A stretch of DNA of 64,000 nucleotides from Streptomyces sp. R33 (GTDB lineage Bacteria; Actinomycetota; Actinomycetes; Streptomycetales; Streptomycetaceae): NCBI RefSeq assembly GCF_041200175.1, contig NZ_CP165727.1:5459501-5523500 (forward strand). The letters run 5' to 3'. A program made the position numbers and the translations under genes. Below, piece by piece: positions 16,252 through 26,018 of the stretch. Position 1 is the first letter of the stretch. The number at the start of each line of letters is the position of its first letter. The notes under the pieces are model-generated. The model saw only the letters and a program-made list of their open reading frames with translations, made no database searches and was not told the origin of the DNA.

Positions 16252-17376
16252 ATGAGTGACACCGGGGACGCGGGTCGGGCTGCGGACGGGGACGGCCGCG
16301 GAGATCCGATCCGGGGTGCGGTACGCGGCCGCGCGCCGGTGCCGCTCTCGGTGCTCGACCTCGTCACGGTCGGCAGCGGGAGCACCGCCCACGACTCCCT
16401 GCGCACCAGCGTCGCGATCGCCCGGCTCGCCGAGTCCCGCGGGTACCACCGCCACTGGGTCGCCGAGCACCACTCCATGCCCGGGGTGGCCAGCTCCTCC
16501 CCGGCGGTGATCCTGGCCCACCTCGCCGCCCACACCTCCCGCATCCGGCTCGGTTCGGGCGGGGTCATGCTGCCCAACCACGCCCCGCTCGCCGTCGCCG
16601 AGCAGTTCGGCACGCTGGAGGCGCTCGCCCCCGGGCGGATCGACCTCGGGCTCGGCCGCGCGCCCGGTACCGACGGCCGCACGGCCGCGGCCCTGCGCGG
16701 TCCCGGCCGCCTCGACGAGGCGGCGCAGGAGTTCCCCCGGCAGCTCGTGGAACTGACCCGCTTCCTCGACGACGACTTCCCCGACGGACACCCGTACGCC
16801 CGTGTCCACGCGGTGCCCGGCCCCGTGCAGGGCCGCGCCGGCCGGCCGCCGCTGTGGCTGCTCGGGTCCTCCGGGTTCAGCGCGCGCCTCGCCGCCGAGC
16901 TCGGCCTGCCCTTCGCGTACGCCCACCACTTCTCGGCGGCCGGCACCCTGCCCGCGCTGGACCTCTACCGGCAGGCCTTCCGCCCCTCGGCGGTACTGGA
17001 CGCCCCGTACGCCGCGATCGGGGTCGCGGCGCTGGCCGCCGACACCGACGGGCAGGCCCGCGCCCAGGTGCTCACGGGGGCGCTGTCGATGCTGCGGCTG
17101 CGCAGCGGCCGGCCCGGGCTGATCCCGACGCCCGAGGAGGCGGCGGCGTACGACTTCTCCCCGCCGGAGCGGGAGTTCGTGGACGGCTGGCTCGCGAACG
17201 TCGTCCACGGCACCCCCGACGAGGTGGCCGCAGGGCTCGACGACCTGGCCAAGCGCACGGGCGCCGACGAGCTGATGCTGACGTCCAACGCGCACAGCGG
17301 CGCAGCCCGGTTGCGCTCCTACGAGCTCGTCGCAGATGTGTACGGGATGCCGGTGGAGGCGCCGCGAGCTGATTGA
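16252..17376 (+). CDS. LLM-class flavin-dependent oxidoreductase (luciferase-like)
   Basis: 374-residue bacterial-luciferase-like monooxygenase/oxidoreductase that would use FMN or F420. The barrel starts with VPLSVLDLVTVGSG; RGYHRHWVAEHHSMPGVASSSPAV is the signature strand/helix with the conserved AEHH. LGSGGVMLPNHAPLAVAEQFGTLEALAPGRIDLGLGRAPG and LLGSSGFSARLAAELGLPFAYAHHF follow as in the MsnO8-like subgroup. The ATG at 16252 has CGGGAG 5 nt upstream; an open upstream extension has none. The substrate is unknown. It is divergent from the IclR regulator. Confidence 0.87.
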   Translation: MSDTGDAGRAADGDGRGDPIRGAVRGRAPVPLSVLDLVTVGSGSTAHDSLRTSVAIARLAESRGYHRHWVAEHHSMPGVASSSPAVILAHLAAHTSRIRLGSGGVMLPNHAPLAVAEQFGTLEALAPGRIDLGLGRAPGTDGRTAAALRGPGRLDEAAQEFPRQLVELTRFLDDDFPDGHPYARVHAVPGPVQGRAGRPPLWLLGSSGFSARLAAELGLPFAYAHHFSAAGTLPALDLYRQAFRPSAVLDAPYAAIGVAALAADTDGQARAQVLTGALSMLRLRSGRPGLIPTPEEAAAYDFSPPEREFVDGWLANVVHGTPDEVAAGLDDLAKRTGADELMLTSNAHSGAARLRSYELVADVYGMPVEAPRAD

Positions 17377-17444
17377 TCGCGCGCAAACGCAGTTCGGCTG
17401 GTTTGTTGCCGAAACCTTGCGCGAGGGTGTCCTAAGGCACCCTT

Positions 17445-17477
17445 AAACCGCTCGTCACCCGGGGTGGCGGGCGGTTT
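17445..17477 (+). terminator. Terminator after the LLM oxidoreductase gene
   Basis: AAACCGCTCGTCACC (17445-17459) pairs with GGTGGCGGGCGGTTT (17463-17477), 13 Watson-Crick pairs and 2 G-T wobbles, ending in TTT. Confidence 0.65.
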
Positions 17478-17519
17478 CTGCTGTGCTTCCAGGCCTCTGA
17501 CAAGGGGATTTGCGCGACG

Positions 17520-17551
17520 AGTGGTCTAGTCCTTCTTTGGTCCAAACCATT
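17520..17551 (+). promoter_or_regulatory. Two tandem DasR-like boxes in the chitinase promoter
   Basis: AGTGGTCTAGTCCTTC (17520-17535) and TTTGGTCCAAACCATT (17536-17551) each match 11 of 16 dre positions and lie back to back. They abut a TTGACG -35 at 17550-17555, with a TATCTC -10 at 17574-17579 (18-nt spacer). Paired GGTCC-type direct repeats are the classic feature of Streptomyces chitinase promoters. Confidence 0.7.
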
Positions 17552-17630
17552 GACGCGGCCCTCGGGTGATCGCTATCTCTTCTCCCACCCGAACCTCTTG
17601 CTCCCCCCTCCCACCCCCCGGAGGCAGTTC

Positions 17631-19328
<1,698 letters not shown>

Positions 19329-19355
19329 TCTCCCCCCACCCCGCGCCGAGCGGCA

Positions 19356-19396
19356 GCCCGCCCCGTACCCCTGCACAGGAGGGGTACGGGGCGGGC
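19356..19396. terminator. Bidirectional terminator between the chitinase and GGDEF/EAL genes
   Basis: A perfect 17-bp stem: GCCCGCCCCGTACCCCT (19356-19372) with AGGGGTACGGGGCGGGC (19380-19396), loop of 7 nt, between two converging genes. Confidence 0.85.
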
Positions 19397-19416
19397 GTGC
19401 TCCGGCGCAGACGGGA

Positions 19417-21246
19417 TCAGGCTCCGGGGCGGGTGCCGATCATCTCGGCGATCAGCTCCGGGGCCACCGCCCGCGAGTACAGCCAGCCCTGGCCCGTGTC
19501 GCAGCCGACGCGGCGCAGCCGGGCCGCCTGGCCGGCCGTCTCCACGCACTCGGCCGTCACCGTCAGGCCGAGCCGGTGCGCGAGCTGCACCAGGGCCTCG
19601 ACGATGGTCTCGTCGGCCGGGTTCGGGTGCGTGCCCTCCTCGTAGCGGAAGCCCCGCACGAAGGAGCCGTCCAGCTTCAGCACGGAAACCGGGAGCCGGC
19701 TCAGGTACGCCAGGTTCGAGTACCCCGTGCCGAAGTCGTCGATGGCGATGCGCACCCCCATGTCGCTCAGCGCCTGGAGGGCCTGCAGCGGCCGTCCCGC
19801 GGAGCCCATCACCGCCGACTCGGTCAGCTCCAGCTGGAGCAGCTGCGGGGCCAGCCCGGTCTCGGCCAGGATCTCCGCCACGTCGCCGACCAGGTCCGAG
19901 TCCCACACCTGCCGGACCGCCACGTTGACGGAGACGAAGACCGGGCAGTCGCTCGGCTGCTCGATCTGCCAGCGCCGGGCCTGCCGGCAGGCGGTCCGCA
20001 GCACCCACCGCCCCAACTGGACGATGGAGCCGTCCTCTTCCGCAATTCCGATGAACCGATTCGGCGTCAGCGTGCCGAACTGCGGGTGGTTCCAGCGGAC
20101 CAGCGCCTCCACCCCGCGCACCGCACCGCTCTCCAGGTCCACGAGCGGCTGGTACTCGAGCGCGAACTCGCCCCGCTCCACGGCCGGCCGCAGCGTCGAG
20201 CTGAGCGCCTGGCGGGTCATGCGGTGCGCGTTGCGCTCCGGGTCGAACAGCGTCCAGCGGGCCTTGCCGTCCGCCTTCGCCCAGTACAGGGTCGTGTCCG
20301 CGGCCTGCATCAGCCCGGTCGCCGAGGTCCCGTCCGTGGCCCGCTCCACCACGCCGATCGACGCCGAGACCGACAGCCGCTGCCCGGCCAGGTCGAACGG
20401 CTCCTGTACGGCGGCCAGTACGCTACGCGCCAGGTCGGCGAGCTGCTCGGTGCCGGTGGAGTCCTCGACCAGCAGGGCGAACTCGTCGCCGCCGAGCCGG
20501 GCCACGAGGTGCCCGCCCGTGCGCCCGTACCCGGACTGGTCGGCGCACTGGGTCAGCCGGGCCGCGACGGCGGTCAGCAGCCGGTCGCCGACGCGGTGGC
20601 CCAGGGTGTCGTTGACGGCCTTGAACCCGTCGAGGTCGAGGTAGCACAGGCCGATCCGCCCGGTGCCGCCCTGCTCGTACGAGGAGGCCTCCAGGGCGGC
20701 GGAGAGCCGCTCGAAGAACAGCGCCCGGTTGGGCAGCCGGGTCACCGGGTCGTGCATCTGGAGGTGCCGCAGCCGGGCCTGGAGGTCGCGGCGGTCGCTG
20801 ATGTCGGCGACGGACAGCAGCACGTCCCGGGTCCCGGGCACGGGCCCGAGGGTGACCTCGGTCCACAGCGAGTGCCCGTCCGGGTGTTTGAGCCGGCGGG
20901 TACAGCGCAGTCTGGCCTGGCGGCCGCGGAGCACCTCCTGGTAGGCCTGCCAGGTGCGGGCCTCGGCACCCAGGTCGACCAGGTCGGCCGCGCACTGCTC
21001 GACGAGCGCGTGCGGCTCGGTGCCCAGCAGCCCGGCCAGCGCCGCGTTGGCGGCGACGACGTAGCCGGAGCGGTCGACGACGGCCATCGCCAGGTGGGCC
21101 GCGTTGAAGGCGGCCCGGTAATCGCGCAGTTCGGACCCGGTACGGGGCGTCGACGTCGGCACGGCCGGCACTGCTTGGTGACGCTCCGTAATGGCCGATC
21201 GGATGCTGTCGGCCGCCGAACCGGTTCCCTCTGAGGTTCCGCTCAC
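19417..21246 (-). CDS. PAS-GGDEF-EAL protein, cyclic-di-GMP cyclase/phosphodiesterase
   Basis: 609 residues, soluble. The PAS domain (about 45-165) has FNAAHLAMAVVDRSGYVVAAN. The GGDEF domain (about 170-330) keeps the intact GGDEF signature at 252-256. The EAL domain (about 345-600) has EYQPLVDLESG, EAL at 380-382 and DDFGTGYSNLAYL with the metal-binding Asp pair. Both active sites look intact, so it may make and break c-di-GMP, as for the RmdA-type proteins of Streptomyces development. There is no membrane segment. The GTG at 21246 is preferred because GGGAG lies 6 nt upstream; the open frame extends further upstream without support. The orn product at 41.1 kb degrades the pGpG made by the EAL reaction. 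Confidence 0.9.
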   Translation of the reverse strand: MSGTSEGTGSAADSIRSAITERHQAVPAVPTSTPRTGSELRDYRAAFNAAHLAMAVVDRSGYVVAANAALAGLLGTEPHALVEQCAADLVDLGAEARTWQAYQEVLRGRQARLRCTRRLKHPDGHSLWTEVTLGPVPGTRDVLLSVADISDRRDLQARLRHLQMHDPVTRLPNRALFFERLSAALEASSYEQGGTGRIGLCYLDLDGFKAVNDTLGHRVGDRLLTAVAARLTQCADQSGYGRTGGHLVARLGGDEFALLVEDSTGTEQLADLARSVLAAVQEPFDLAGQRLSVSASIGVVERATDGTSATGLMQAADTTLYWAKADGKARWTLFDPERNAHRMTRQALSSTLRPAVERGEFALEYQPLVDLESGAVRGVEALVRWNHPQFGTLTPNRFIGIAEEDGSIVQLGRWVLRTACRQARRWQIEQPSDCPVFVSVNVAVRQVWDSDLVGDVAEILAETGLAPQLLQLELTESAVMGSAGRPLQALQALSDMGVRIAIDDFGTGYSNLAYLSRLPVSVLKLDGSFVRGFRYEEGTHPNPADETIVEALVQLAHRLGLTVTAECVETAGQAARLRRVGCDTGQGWLYSRAVAPELIAEMIGTRPGA

Positions 21247-21592
21247 CGTTGGCTCCCGCAGTGCTCGTGAGTGTCCGTGCAGGAAAGTGTGCCGATCATA
21301 GAGGCACCGTACGGCCCTATCCAGCGGCGTCGCCGTGCGGGGCACGGGACTTCGGCGTGCTGACGTCTCGCCGGGCGAATCCCGGGCGATCGTTTCTGCG
21401 CAGCTCTGAGCAGCGGAAGCCTCCTGCTGATCTCCCGTGATCGGTCGTGACGTTCTGTAGGCATGTGGGTGAACCCCCCGGGTCACCGGCTTGCCGTAGT
21501 GCTCACTCTTGTGGGGCAGCGGAACAGGGCATTAGTAAGACAATCGCCCCAAGGTGGAACGAGATGGTACGAATCCACCACCGGAGGTCGAT
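21247..21592. other. Divergent intergenic region between the GGDEF/EAL and M6 protease genes
   Basis: 346 nt without a supported gene. It contains an imperfect inverted repeat near 21467-21487 (GGTGAACC with GGGTCACC) that could be an operator, and the GGAGG of the protease gene at 21583-21587. I cannot assign promoters with confidence. Confidence 0.4.
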
Positions 21593-22828
21593 GTGGCGCG
21601 ACAGCAGACACCCGGGGGAGTGGAACGCTCCCGCATGAGAAGCACGGCGGCCGCGCTCACCTCCCTGACGGCGCTCGCCGCCATGTCGCTCGTCGCGGGT
21701 CCCGCGGTCGCCGTTCCGGGAGCCGCGCCGTGCGCCCTGACCCGTACTTCCGCGCACCACTCCCTGGGCCTGGACAGCTGGAACCGCTCCTACCCCAAGC
21801 CGGAGCGCACCCTCGACGCGGTCATGGTCTTCCTCTCCTTCCCCGACCACCGGGCCACCCTGACGACCGAGCAGCTGACCGGCGACTACTTCCCCGCGAC
21901 CGGCGACTTCTTCGAGCGGGCCTCGTACGGCAGGTTCCGGCTGGTCCCGCACCCGCAGAAGCAGTGGATCCAGATGCCCAAACCGTCCACGGCGTACGGG
22001 ATACAGCGCGACTGGGCGTCCCAGGACCGGGCCGCGTACCTGCGGGACGCGGTCGCCGCCGCCGACCGGGAGGTGGACTTCTCCCGGTACGACGTCGTGT
22101 ACTTCGTCGCCGACCCGGACGCGCCCGGAGTGGACTCGGACGCCACCAAGGTCGTCAACTTCGACCGGCCGATCAGGGCGGACGGGACGGACCTGCGGCG
22201 GATCGTGACCGTCTTCGAGCGGCACCCGCCGGACCGGAACGTGCTGGCGCACGAGACGGGGCACGTCTTCGACCTGCCCGACCTCTACCACCGGCCGACG
22301 GACGGCAAGGGTGACTGGGACACGCACGTCGGGGACTGGGACGTCATGGGCAGCCAGTTCGGGATGGCCCCGGACCTGTTCGCCTGGCACAAGTGGAAGC
22401 TCGGCTGGCTGGACGCGTCCCAGGTGGACTGCGTGCAGTCGGGCTCCTCGCTGCACACCCTGCTGCCGCTGGCCCAGGCGCCGGTGGCCGGCGCCTCGGG
22501 CGGGACCCGGCTCGCGGTGATCCGTACGGGGACCGGCAGTGCGATCGCCGTCGAGGCGCGGGGGTCCGCGGGCAATGACGGGGACACCTGTACGGAGGGG
22601 GTCCTGGTCTACCGGGTGCGCAACGAGGCGGCGTCGGGCGGCGGGCCGATCGAGGTGCTCGACGGGCATCCGGACACGGAGGCCTGCTGGGACCGCTCGG
22701 TGTACCCGCCGCTGGCGGACGCGCCGCTCGAGGTGGGGCAGGCGTTCACGGTGCCGGGGGAGCGGATCAGGATCGAGGTGGCGGACCGCACTCCGTCGGG
22801 TGCGTACACGGTCAAGATCACCACGTAG
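21593..22828 (+). CDS. Secreted M6-family (immune inhibitor A-like) zinc metalloprotease
   Basis: 411 residues. The signal peptide spans about 1-40 (basic start, hydrophobic core, GPAVAVPGAA). The protease domain has FLSFPDHRATLT and the zinc site HETGH at 220-224 (NVLAHETGHVFDLPDLY); the downstream WDVMGSQFGMAPDLFAWHKWKLGWL is the Met-turn/third-ligand region seen in M6 enzymes. A beta-rich C-terminal part follows from about 290. The GTG at 21593 is chosen because GGAGG lies 5 nt before it. It probably degrades extracellular proteins. A tRNA terminator lies immediately downstream and may serve both strands. Confidence 0.87.
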   Translation: MARQQTPGGVERSRMRSTAAALTSLTALAAMSLVAGPAVAVPGAAPCALTRTSAHHSLGLDSWNRSYPKPERTLDAVMVFLSFPDHRATLTTEQLTGDYFPATGDFFERASYGRFRLVPHPQKQWIQMPKPSTAYGIQRDWASQDRAAYLRDAVAAADREVDFSRYDVVYFVADPDAPGVDSDATKVVNFDRPIRADGTDLRRIVTVFERHPPDRNVLAHETGHVFDLPDLYHRPTDGKGDWDTHVGDWDVMGSQFGMAPDLFAWHKWKLGWLDASQVDCVQSGSSLHTLLPLAQAPVAGASGGTRLAVIRTGTGSAIAVEARGSAGNDGDTCTEGVLVYRVRNEAASGGGPIEVLDGHPDTEACWDRSVYPPLADAPLEVGQAFTVPGERIRIEVADRTPSGAYTVKITT

Positions 22829-22871
22829 CGCGGTTCTGCCGGAACGCGCATCGGAGCGTGCACCGGAACAC

Positions 22872-22905
22872 GAAGAAGGCCCCCACTTGCGTGGGGGCCT
22901 TCTTC
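22872..22905. terminator. Bidirectional terminator between the M6 protease gene and tRNA-Lys copy 3
   Basis: A perfect 15-bp stem: GAAGAAGGCCCCCAC (22872-22886) with GTGGGGGCCTTCTTC (22891-22905), loop TTGC. Confidence 0.85.
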
Positions 22906-22911
22906 CGTCTG

Positions 22912-22985
22912 TGCGCCGCCAGGGACTCGAACCCCGGACCCGCTGATTAAGAGTCAGCTGCTCTAACCAACTGAGCTAGCGGCGC
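22912..22985 (-). tRNA. tRNA-Lys(CUU), copy 3
   Basis: 74 nt with anticodon CUU, identical to copies 1 and 2. Together with a few flanking bases, 22907-22993 is identical to 8324-8410 (87 nt), including the TTGCTGAC just upstream of the tRNA. Confidence 0.96.
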
Positions 22986-23003
22986 TTGCTGACGAGGAAG
23001 ACA

Positions 23004-23555
23004 TTAGCAGGGAGATGGCCGGAAGGAAAAATCGATATCCGCAGCTCGGGCGGCGCGGACGTACGCCCACAGGAGTGCCTCGGGTCCGGGGAGCCAGGGG
23101 GTGCGGGTCTCGGGGGCGACGAGCCAGCGTGACGGCCCGGGGGTGGCGGCGAGCGGCGGCACGGTGACGGCGTCGCCGCGGCCGTGGCACAGGGGGGCGG
23201 GCGCCGAGCTGCCCCACTCTTCCCAGGCGAGCAGTGCAGGGAGCCGGTGGGCGGTCCCGGTGGCGGCGAAGAGCAGCATCCGCCCGCGGTGCACGGCGAC
23301 GGGCCCCGGGCCGGGGCCCTCGGCCCGGAGCAGGTCGAGCATGCGGCGGCCGAGGACGAGGGGGACGTTGACGACGTCGAAGGCGGTCCCGCACGGCAGC
23401 GTGGCGGGGGCGGTGGCCCGGGCCTCCCAGAGGGCGAGGGTGCTGTGCGGGTGCGCGGACGCGGAGGCGAGCCAGGCGGCGCCCTGGGGGGTGACGTGGG
23501 TGGCGGGGCGTGCGTCGTGGGTGGGGCAGGCGGGTGCCGTCGTCAGCGTCGTCAT
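23004..23555 (-). CDS. PrimPol N-terminal-like protein (bifunctional primase/polymerase family), short orphan form
   Basis: 183 residues. GAAWLASASAHPHSTLALWEAR and the LPCGTAFDVVNVPLVLGRRMLDLL segment resemble the N-terminal domain annotated as bifunctional DNA primase/polymerase in actinomycetes. The protein is much shorter than plasmid primase-polymerases, has no helicase part, and I cannot identify a convincing set of catalytic Asp/His residues, so it may be an inactive or regulatory relative. The start is the ATG at 23555; the ribosome site is weak and a longer form cannot be excluded. No replication gene is adjacent. Confidence 0.5.
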   Translation of the reverse strand: MTTLTTAPACPTHDARPATHVTPQGAAWLASASAHPHSTLALWEARATAPATLPCGTAFDVVNVPLVLGRRMLDLLRAEGPGPGPVAVHRGRMLLFAATGTAHRLPALLAWEEWGSSAPAPLCHGRGDAVTVPPLAATPGPSRWLVAPETRTPWLPGPEALLWAYVRAARAADIDFSFRPSPC

Positions 23556-23941
23556 GCGGACCGGTCTACCGGGCGTAGTGATGCGGTTTCCAGGAGTTAC
23601 GGAAAGCCGGGACAGGAAGGGGGATGGTGGGCTATGTTGCACCCCGCATATGCCAGGTGCGCCGTACGCCGCGGCCTGCGCGAGGGCGGGGCGAGGGCGG
23701 GGCGAGGGCGGTGCGAGGGCGGCACACCGGGCCCGCGGCGGGGCCGTGGCGGTCGCGAGTGCGTGCGTTCCGGAACTGTTCTAGCGTCGTATGAGCGGGG
23801 GTTCGCCCGCTCGGCGCGCCGGTGAGCCCGCTCTGCGGCACCGGGGAATCCGGCCTCCGCCCCTGGTCGTCCGGCTGCCGCCGCCGCGCGCGGTCCGGGA
23901 CACCCGGGACCGCGGTCCCGACCGAGAGCAGGTGCGTTCCC
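23556..23941. other. Divergent intergenic region with an 11-bp tandem repeat
   Basis: 386 nt without a supported gene between the PrimPol-like gene (minus strand) and the small secreted protein gene (plus strand). It contains four tandem 11-mers at 23680-23723. I see no convincing ribosome site or conserved promoter. Confidence 0.45.
23680..23723. repeat. Four tandem copies of an 11-bp unit GCGAGGGCGGN
   Basis: Units at 23680-23690, 23691-23701, 23702-23712 and 23713-23723 differ only in the last base (G, G, T, C). Confidence 0.85.
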
Positions 23942-24208
23942 ATGCGTCGTTCGGCTCGTATCCCCGGTGTCCTCGCCGCCCTGGCCCTCGCCCTGGGCGG
24001 CGTCGCCGTCGCCGCTCCGGCGGCCCACGCCGACATCGAGGCCTGCCAGGACATCGTCCAGCTGCAGGGTGTCGAGGTCACGGACGCCATCCGGATCGGG
24101 TGCTACGTGGGTCTCGTGGGAGACGAGGACGGCTGCACCAAGGGGCTGACCCAGGCCGGGGTGGCGGGGATCGTCGCGACCGCGGCGTGCCGCGAGGCCC
24201 CCCAGTAG
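23942..24208 (+). CDS. Small secreted protein with four cysteines, unknown function
   Basis: 88 residues. The signal peptide (1 to about 31, ends AAPAAHAD) leaves a mature chain of about 57 residues with four Cys (EACQ, IGCY, DGCTK, AACRE), able to make two disulfides. The start is the ATG at 23942 with GAGCAGG upstream; upstream in-frame sequence is Arg-rich and unlikely to be coding. I do not recognise the family. Small disulfide proteins of this kind are common Streptomyces exoproteins; possible roles include protease inhibition or surface activity, but nothing here decides. Confidence 0.65.
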   Translation: MRRSARIPGVLAALALALGGVAVAAPAAHADIEACQDIVQLQGVEVTDAIRIGCYVGLVGDEDGCTKGLTQAGVAGIVATAACREAPQ

Positions 24209-24255
24209 CCGGGCCCGTCCCTGCCCGTCCGTGCCCGTCCCGGGACCACGGGGGC

Positions 24256-24606
24256 CTACGGGGTCTCCGGGCCCGCCTCGCGCTGCAGGGATTCGCCGAA
24301 CTCGATCATCTTGAGCGCGTAGTCCTCGGTCCACTCCGCCTGCTCGGCGATCGCCGCCGGCGGCAGCCGGTCGAACCGCCGCGGATCTGCGAGCTGCGCG
24401 GCGGCCAGGGCCTGGAACTCCACCGCCCGGTCCTGCGCCGCCCGGAAGGCGAGCGTCAGCTCGGTGGCGCGGGCCAGCAGCTCCCGGGGGTCCTCGATCG
24501 ACTCCAGGTCGAAGAAGTGCTCCGGGTCCGTGGCGGCCTCCGAGGGCTCGAAGAGCAGCGGCGCGGGCCGCAGCTTCCGCTCGGTCGTCCGCTCGGGCTC
24601 TGCCAT
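24256..24606 (-). CDS. Conserved-looking hypothetical protein, acidic, helical
   Basis: 116 residues, no signal or membrane segment, rich in Glu/Ala and predicted helical (ELLARATELTLAFRAAQDRA). It starts with ATG at 24606 with a clear AGGAGGA. It follows the helicase gene on the same strand after 77 nt, so it may be the last gene of that operon. Family not recognised. Confidence 0.6.
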   Translation of the reverse strand: MAEPERTTERKLRPAPLLFEPSEAATDPEHFFDLESIEDPRELLARATELTLAFRAAQDRAVEFQALAAAQLADPRRFDRLPPAAIAEQAEWTEDYALKMIEFGESLQREAGPETP

Positions 24607-24683
24607 GCGTGTCCTCCTGCTGCGCGTTCGGGATCCTTCCGGGCCACCCTCCATTGTCCAACGCCGCGCAAGAGCGCCGCCCC

Positions 24684-26018
24684 TCAGGGCTTCCAGACCA
24701 CCCGGTGCTCCGCCAGGTGAGCCAGGACCGAATGGTTGGCCTCCCAGCCATCCGGGAACTTCACCGTCACCCCCAACTGGACCGGTTCCGTGGACGGGTG
24801 GTCGTCCAGCAGTTCCGCTATGCCCGCCCGGGCCACCACCACGCAGGCGTGCCGGTGCCGCGAGGCCAGTACGCACAGGCGGCCCGTCTCCAGGTGGAAC
24901 GCCGTCGCGTCCGGGCGGCCCGACAGCGGGTGGAGCACCACCGTGAGGTCGTACTCCCGGCCCTGGAGCCGGTTCGCGGTGTCCACCGTGACCCCGGCGA
25001 CGCCCAGTTCCGCCAGGGCGGCGCGGACCGCCGCCGCCTGGTCGCGGTGCGCCGTGCCGACCGCGATCCGGTCGGCGGTCAGCGGGGCCGGGCCCTCGGA
25101 CTGCTCGTCCGCCGTCACCGCCCCCCGGTCCAGCGCCCGGCGGACCACCAGGGCCACCGCCCGCACGGCCTCCGGATCGGTGCGCGGGGTGTGCCGGGCG
25201 GGCAGCTCCAGCAGGCCCCAGCCCGACTCGGCGGCCTCGTCCAGCACCCGGTCCGGGCCCGATCCGTCGCCCGCGACCCCGTACGACAGCCGCCGCTCGC
25301 CCGGACCCGTACCGCTGCGGAACTGCGTGTACGGGTAGAACGCCTGCGAGACCAGCGGCGCGGCCGTCGCCGGGAGCCGCCAGGACACGGGCAGCCGGTG
25401 CTGCGGCAGCTGCGGGTTGTGGGCCAGCAGGGTGCTGACCGCCGACGCCGACGGGTCGTAGGACAGCCCCGCCCACTGCTCGGCGCCGACCACGCTGAAC
25501 GGGTCCAGCTGTCCCGGGTCGCCGACGAACAGCGCCCGCTCGAACAGCCCGGCCACGGCCAGCAGCGCGTCCGAGCGCATCTGGTACGCCTCGTCGACGA
25601 TCGCGTGCTCCCAGGGCTCCGTGTCCTTCACGTACGCCCACTTCGCCGCCGTCGAGATGGTGATCGGCAGCTCGGCCAGGTCCCCCGGCTTGGCCGAGAG
25701 GGTCACCGAGGGCAGCTCGCGCAGCGCCGGGTCGTACGCGTCGCCGTCGCTGCTGTGCAGCCGGCCGACCTTCAGCTCCGGGTCCTTGTCGGCGAGCCGC
25801 AGGACCAGGTCGTCGACCTGCGCGTTGGTCTGGGCGACCACCATCAGCCGACGCCCGGCCGCGGCCAGCTCCCGGGCGGCCCGCACCACGAGGGTGGACT
25901 TGCCGGCCCCCGGCGGGGAGTCGACGACCACGCCGCGCTCGCTGCCGTGCAGCGTGTCGCGCAGGATGGCGGCGGTCGCCTCGGCGGCGGCCGCGCCCGG
26001 ATCGAAAACGGTGCTCAC
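24684..26018 (-). CDS. Compact SF1B (Upf1/Dna2-like) helicase
   Basis: 444 residues. SF1 motifs in order: Walker A PPGAGKST (35-42); motif Ia VVAQTNAQVDDLVLRLA (60-76), a form typical of the Upf1-like group; motif II VDEAY (141-145); motif III GDPGQLDPF (166-174); motif IV-like WRLP (213-216); motif V VDTANRLQGREYDLTVVL (345-362); motif VI LASRHRH (384-390). It is smaller than most SF1 helicases, with only short insertions. The GTG start overlaps the stop of the 525-residue protein by 4 nt (GTGA). The partner upstream is a RecB/Cas4-like nuclease, so a DNA or RNA end-processing role is expected. No functional data can be read from sequence. Confidence 0.85.
   Translation of the reverse strand: MSTVFDPGAAAAEATAAILRDTLHGSERGVVVDSPPGAGKSTLVVRAARELAAAGRRLMVVAQTNAQVDDLVLRLADKDPELKVGRLHSSDGDAYDPALRELPSVTLSAKPGDLAELPITISTAAKWAYVKDTEPWEHAIVDEAYQMRSDALLAVAGLFERALFVGDPGQLDPFSVVGAEQWAGLSYDPSASAVSTLLAHNPQLPQHRLPVSWRLPATAAPLVSQAFYPYTQFRSGTGPGERRLSYGVAGDGSGPDRVLDEAAESGWGLLELPARHTPRTDPEAVRAVALVVRRALDRGAVTADEQSEGPAPLTADRIAVGTAHRDQAAAVRAALAELGVAGVTVDTANRLQGREYDLTVVLHPLSGRPDATAFHLETGRLCVLASRHRHACVVVARAGIAELLDDHPSTEPVQLGVTVKFPDGWEANHSVLAHLAEHRVVWKP

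Larger units (their letters stand above)
17377..17630. other. Intergenic region before the chitinase gene
   Basis: 254 nt holding the oxidoreductase terminator (17445-17477), two dre-like boxes (17520-17551), a -35/-10 pair (17550-17579) and the CCGGAGG ribosome site at 17619-17625. No gene is seen. Confidence 0.6.
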
